Assembly: GCA_013400975.1 (NCBI GenBank)
Contig: WBMZ01010152.1
Coordinates: 94,223-158,222, forward strand
Direction of reading: 5' to 3'
Length of the DNA: 64,000 bases
From: Atrichornis clamosus
Taxonomy: Eukaryota > Chordata > Aves > Passeriformes > Menuridae
Shown in pieces: positions 63,312-64,000 of this stretch. The translations under genes and the position numbers were made by a program. The notes under the pieces are model-generated. The model saw nothing but the letters and a program-made list of their open reading frames with translations, ran no database searches and was not told the DNA's origin. Position 1 is the first letter of the stretch. Every line of letters begins with the position of its first letter.

Positions 63312-63908
63312 GGTCAAACAATTACAGCAAGCAGACCAAACACTAAGGGAATTGAAACTCCCATAAGTTTTCTTTTCCAAGCTTTTCATTCCCATCAGGT
63401 TTACAAGGGTATTAACCCTAAACCCTTCACCTCACTGGGATACTGGGATTAGGCCCATCAGCACTGGTCACTCATCCCAAATCTATCAGCAGCCAGCTTC
63501 TCTCCCTAGCTGCTGCCACATGTCTTGGGGGTGCCCAACAGGAGCAAAGGGCTGCTAAGCCACGAGTAACAGTGGCAGAATCCAACCCTTCATCAGGCTG
63601 ATGATTCCAATTTGCCTTATTCAACAGTTTGTCTATTTTAGTGTGTTATTTTAACAGCTATAAAAATACTTCACTAATCAAACAGTTTCTAGTCTGTTAA
63701 CTGCTGTATCACAAATCCTTTCATTGCATTTGGCACATAACTGCATCCATGGGTAGGAGAAGCAGATACAGAGCAGAACCCATTCACTACACACATCAGC
63801 ATCCCACCCCCTATTTAACTCATCAGTCATGAAATGCATTTGCTGTGCATAACAAGGAAAAAATACAGGTACAATCTGCATTTCTCCATTAGAAATTCCC
63901 TACCTGCC

Positions 63909-64000
63909 TGTTTTGGTTTGAGCCTGGCCAGAGGGCAGGAACTCCCCAGGCTCACAGACTTCCCCCACCACTTCTCCGAGCCGGACAGAGGAGAGGGAAG
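63909..64000 (+). mobile_element. Start of a second avian LTR, cut by the window end
   Basis: TGTTTTGGTTTGAGCCTGGC followed by CAGAGGGCAGGAACTCCCCAG and a CTTCTCCGAGCCGGACAGAG block resembles the 5' end of an LTR I remember from passerine genomes. The candidate start TG is at 63909. The 3' end, target duplication and any internal region are outside the window, so solo or full-length status is unknown. Confidence 0.5.

Larger units (their letters stand above)
54923..64000 (-). other. KCTD15: KCTD15 upstream intron (continues beyond window)
   Basis: At least 9 kb upstream of the BTB exon. It is GC-richer than the left half of the window (55-61 kb), so open frames are long by chance (57885-58463 and 59596-60333 on the minus strand). 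None shows a domain I recognise. It holds a solo LTR and the start of a second LTR. No CpG-island promoter or first coding exon was recognised. Confidence 0.7.

Noticed and set aside
54923..64000. First coding exon and promoter of KCTD15 within the window
   Set aside because: I searched the minus strand for the [20 protein letters not shown]-type segment and for a CpG-island promoter and found neither, so they are placed beyond the window.
1..64000. CRISPR arrays, bacterial operons, defence systems or riboswitches
   Set aside because: Spliced vertebrate exons, CR1 and LTR repeats show this is avian nuclear DNA, and no regularly spaced direct repeats were seen.

Overview
This is a window of vertebrate nuclear DNA, almost certainly avian and probably from a songbird. 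There are no bacterial-style operons. Coding sequence is confined to a few exons with GT/AG boundaries. The interspersed repeats are of bird type: a CR1 3' tail and endogenous-retrovirus LTRs of kinds I remember from passerine genomes. The species call is inference from repeat style, not from a search.

Two genes lie tail to tail. On the + strand, positions 1-36260 look like a very long final intron. A single terminal exon follows (36261-36428) and encodes the last 55 residues of a TAF4-family TFIID subunit, then a 3' UTR of about 1.5 kb with a good AATAAA at 37963. On the - strand, from 64000 down to about 40 kb, lies the 3' part of KCTD15. Three coding exons are present (54922-54778, 47013-46708, 41441-41286). 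They join in phase to give the second half of the BTB domain, the whole C-terminal domain and the IKQEPLD tail. The first coding exon, with the start codon and the N-terminal half of the BTB domain, was not found and probably lies beyond 64000.

The most interesting point is the pairing. In human, the convergent neighbours as I remember them are TAF4B and KCTD1. Here the KCTD gene carries KCTD15-type residues at every discriminating position I can recall, and the TAF4-type exon matches neither TAF4 nor TAF4B cleanly. This suggests a third TAF4 paralogue kept next to KCTD15, the counterpart of the TAF4B-KCTD1 pair from whole-genome duplication.

The remaining sequence is intronic or intergenic. 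Recognisable repeats are a minus-strand LTR (about 796-1562), a CR1 3' fragment (16649-16690), an old tRNA-derived or MITE-like palindromic element (about 22759-22840), a possible archosaur MITE-like fragment (26207-26290), an old LINE reverse-transcriptase fragment (about 53280-53560), a plus-strand solo LTR (61410-62452), an LTR start cut by the window end (63909-64000), and several microsatellites. Most long open frames in these regions show no family resemblance and look like chance frames. The two genes have no shared pathway that the sequence shows: one is a general transcription-factor subunit and the other is a developmental BTB repressor and adaptor.
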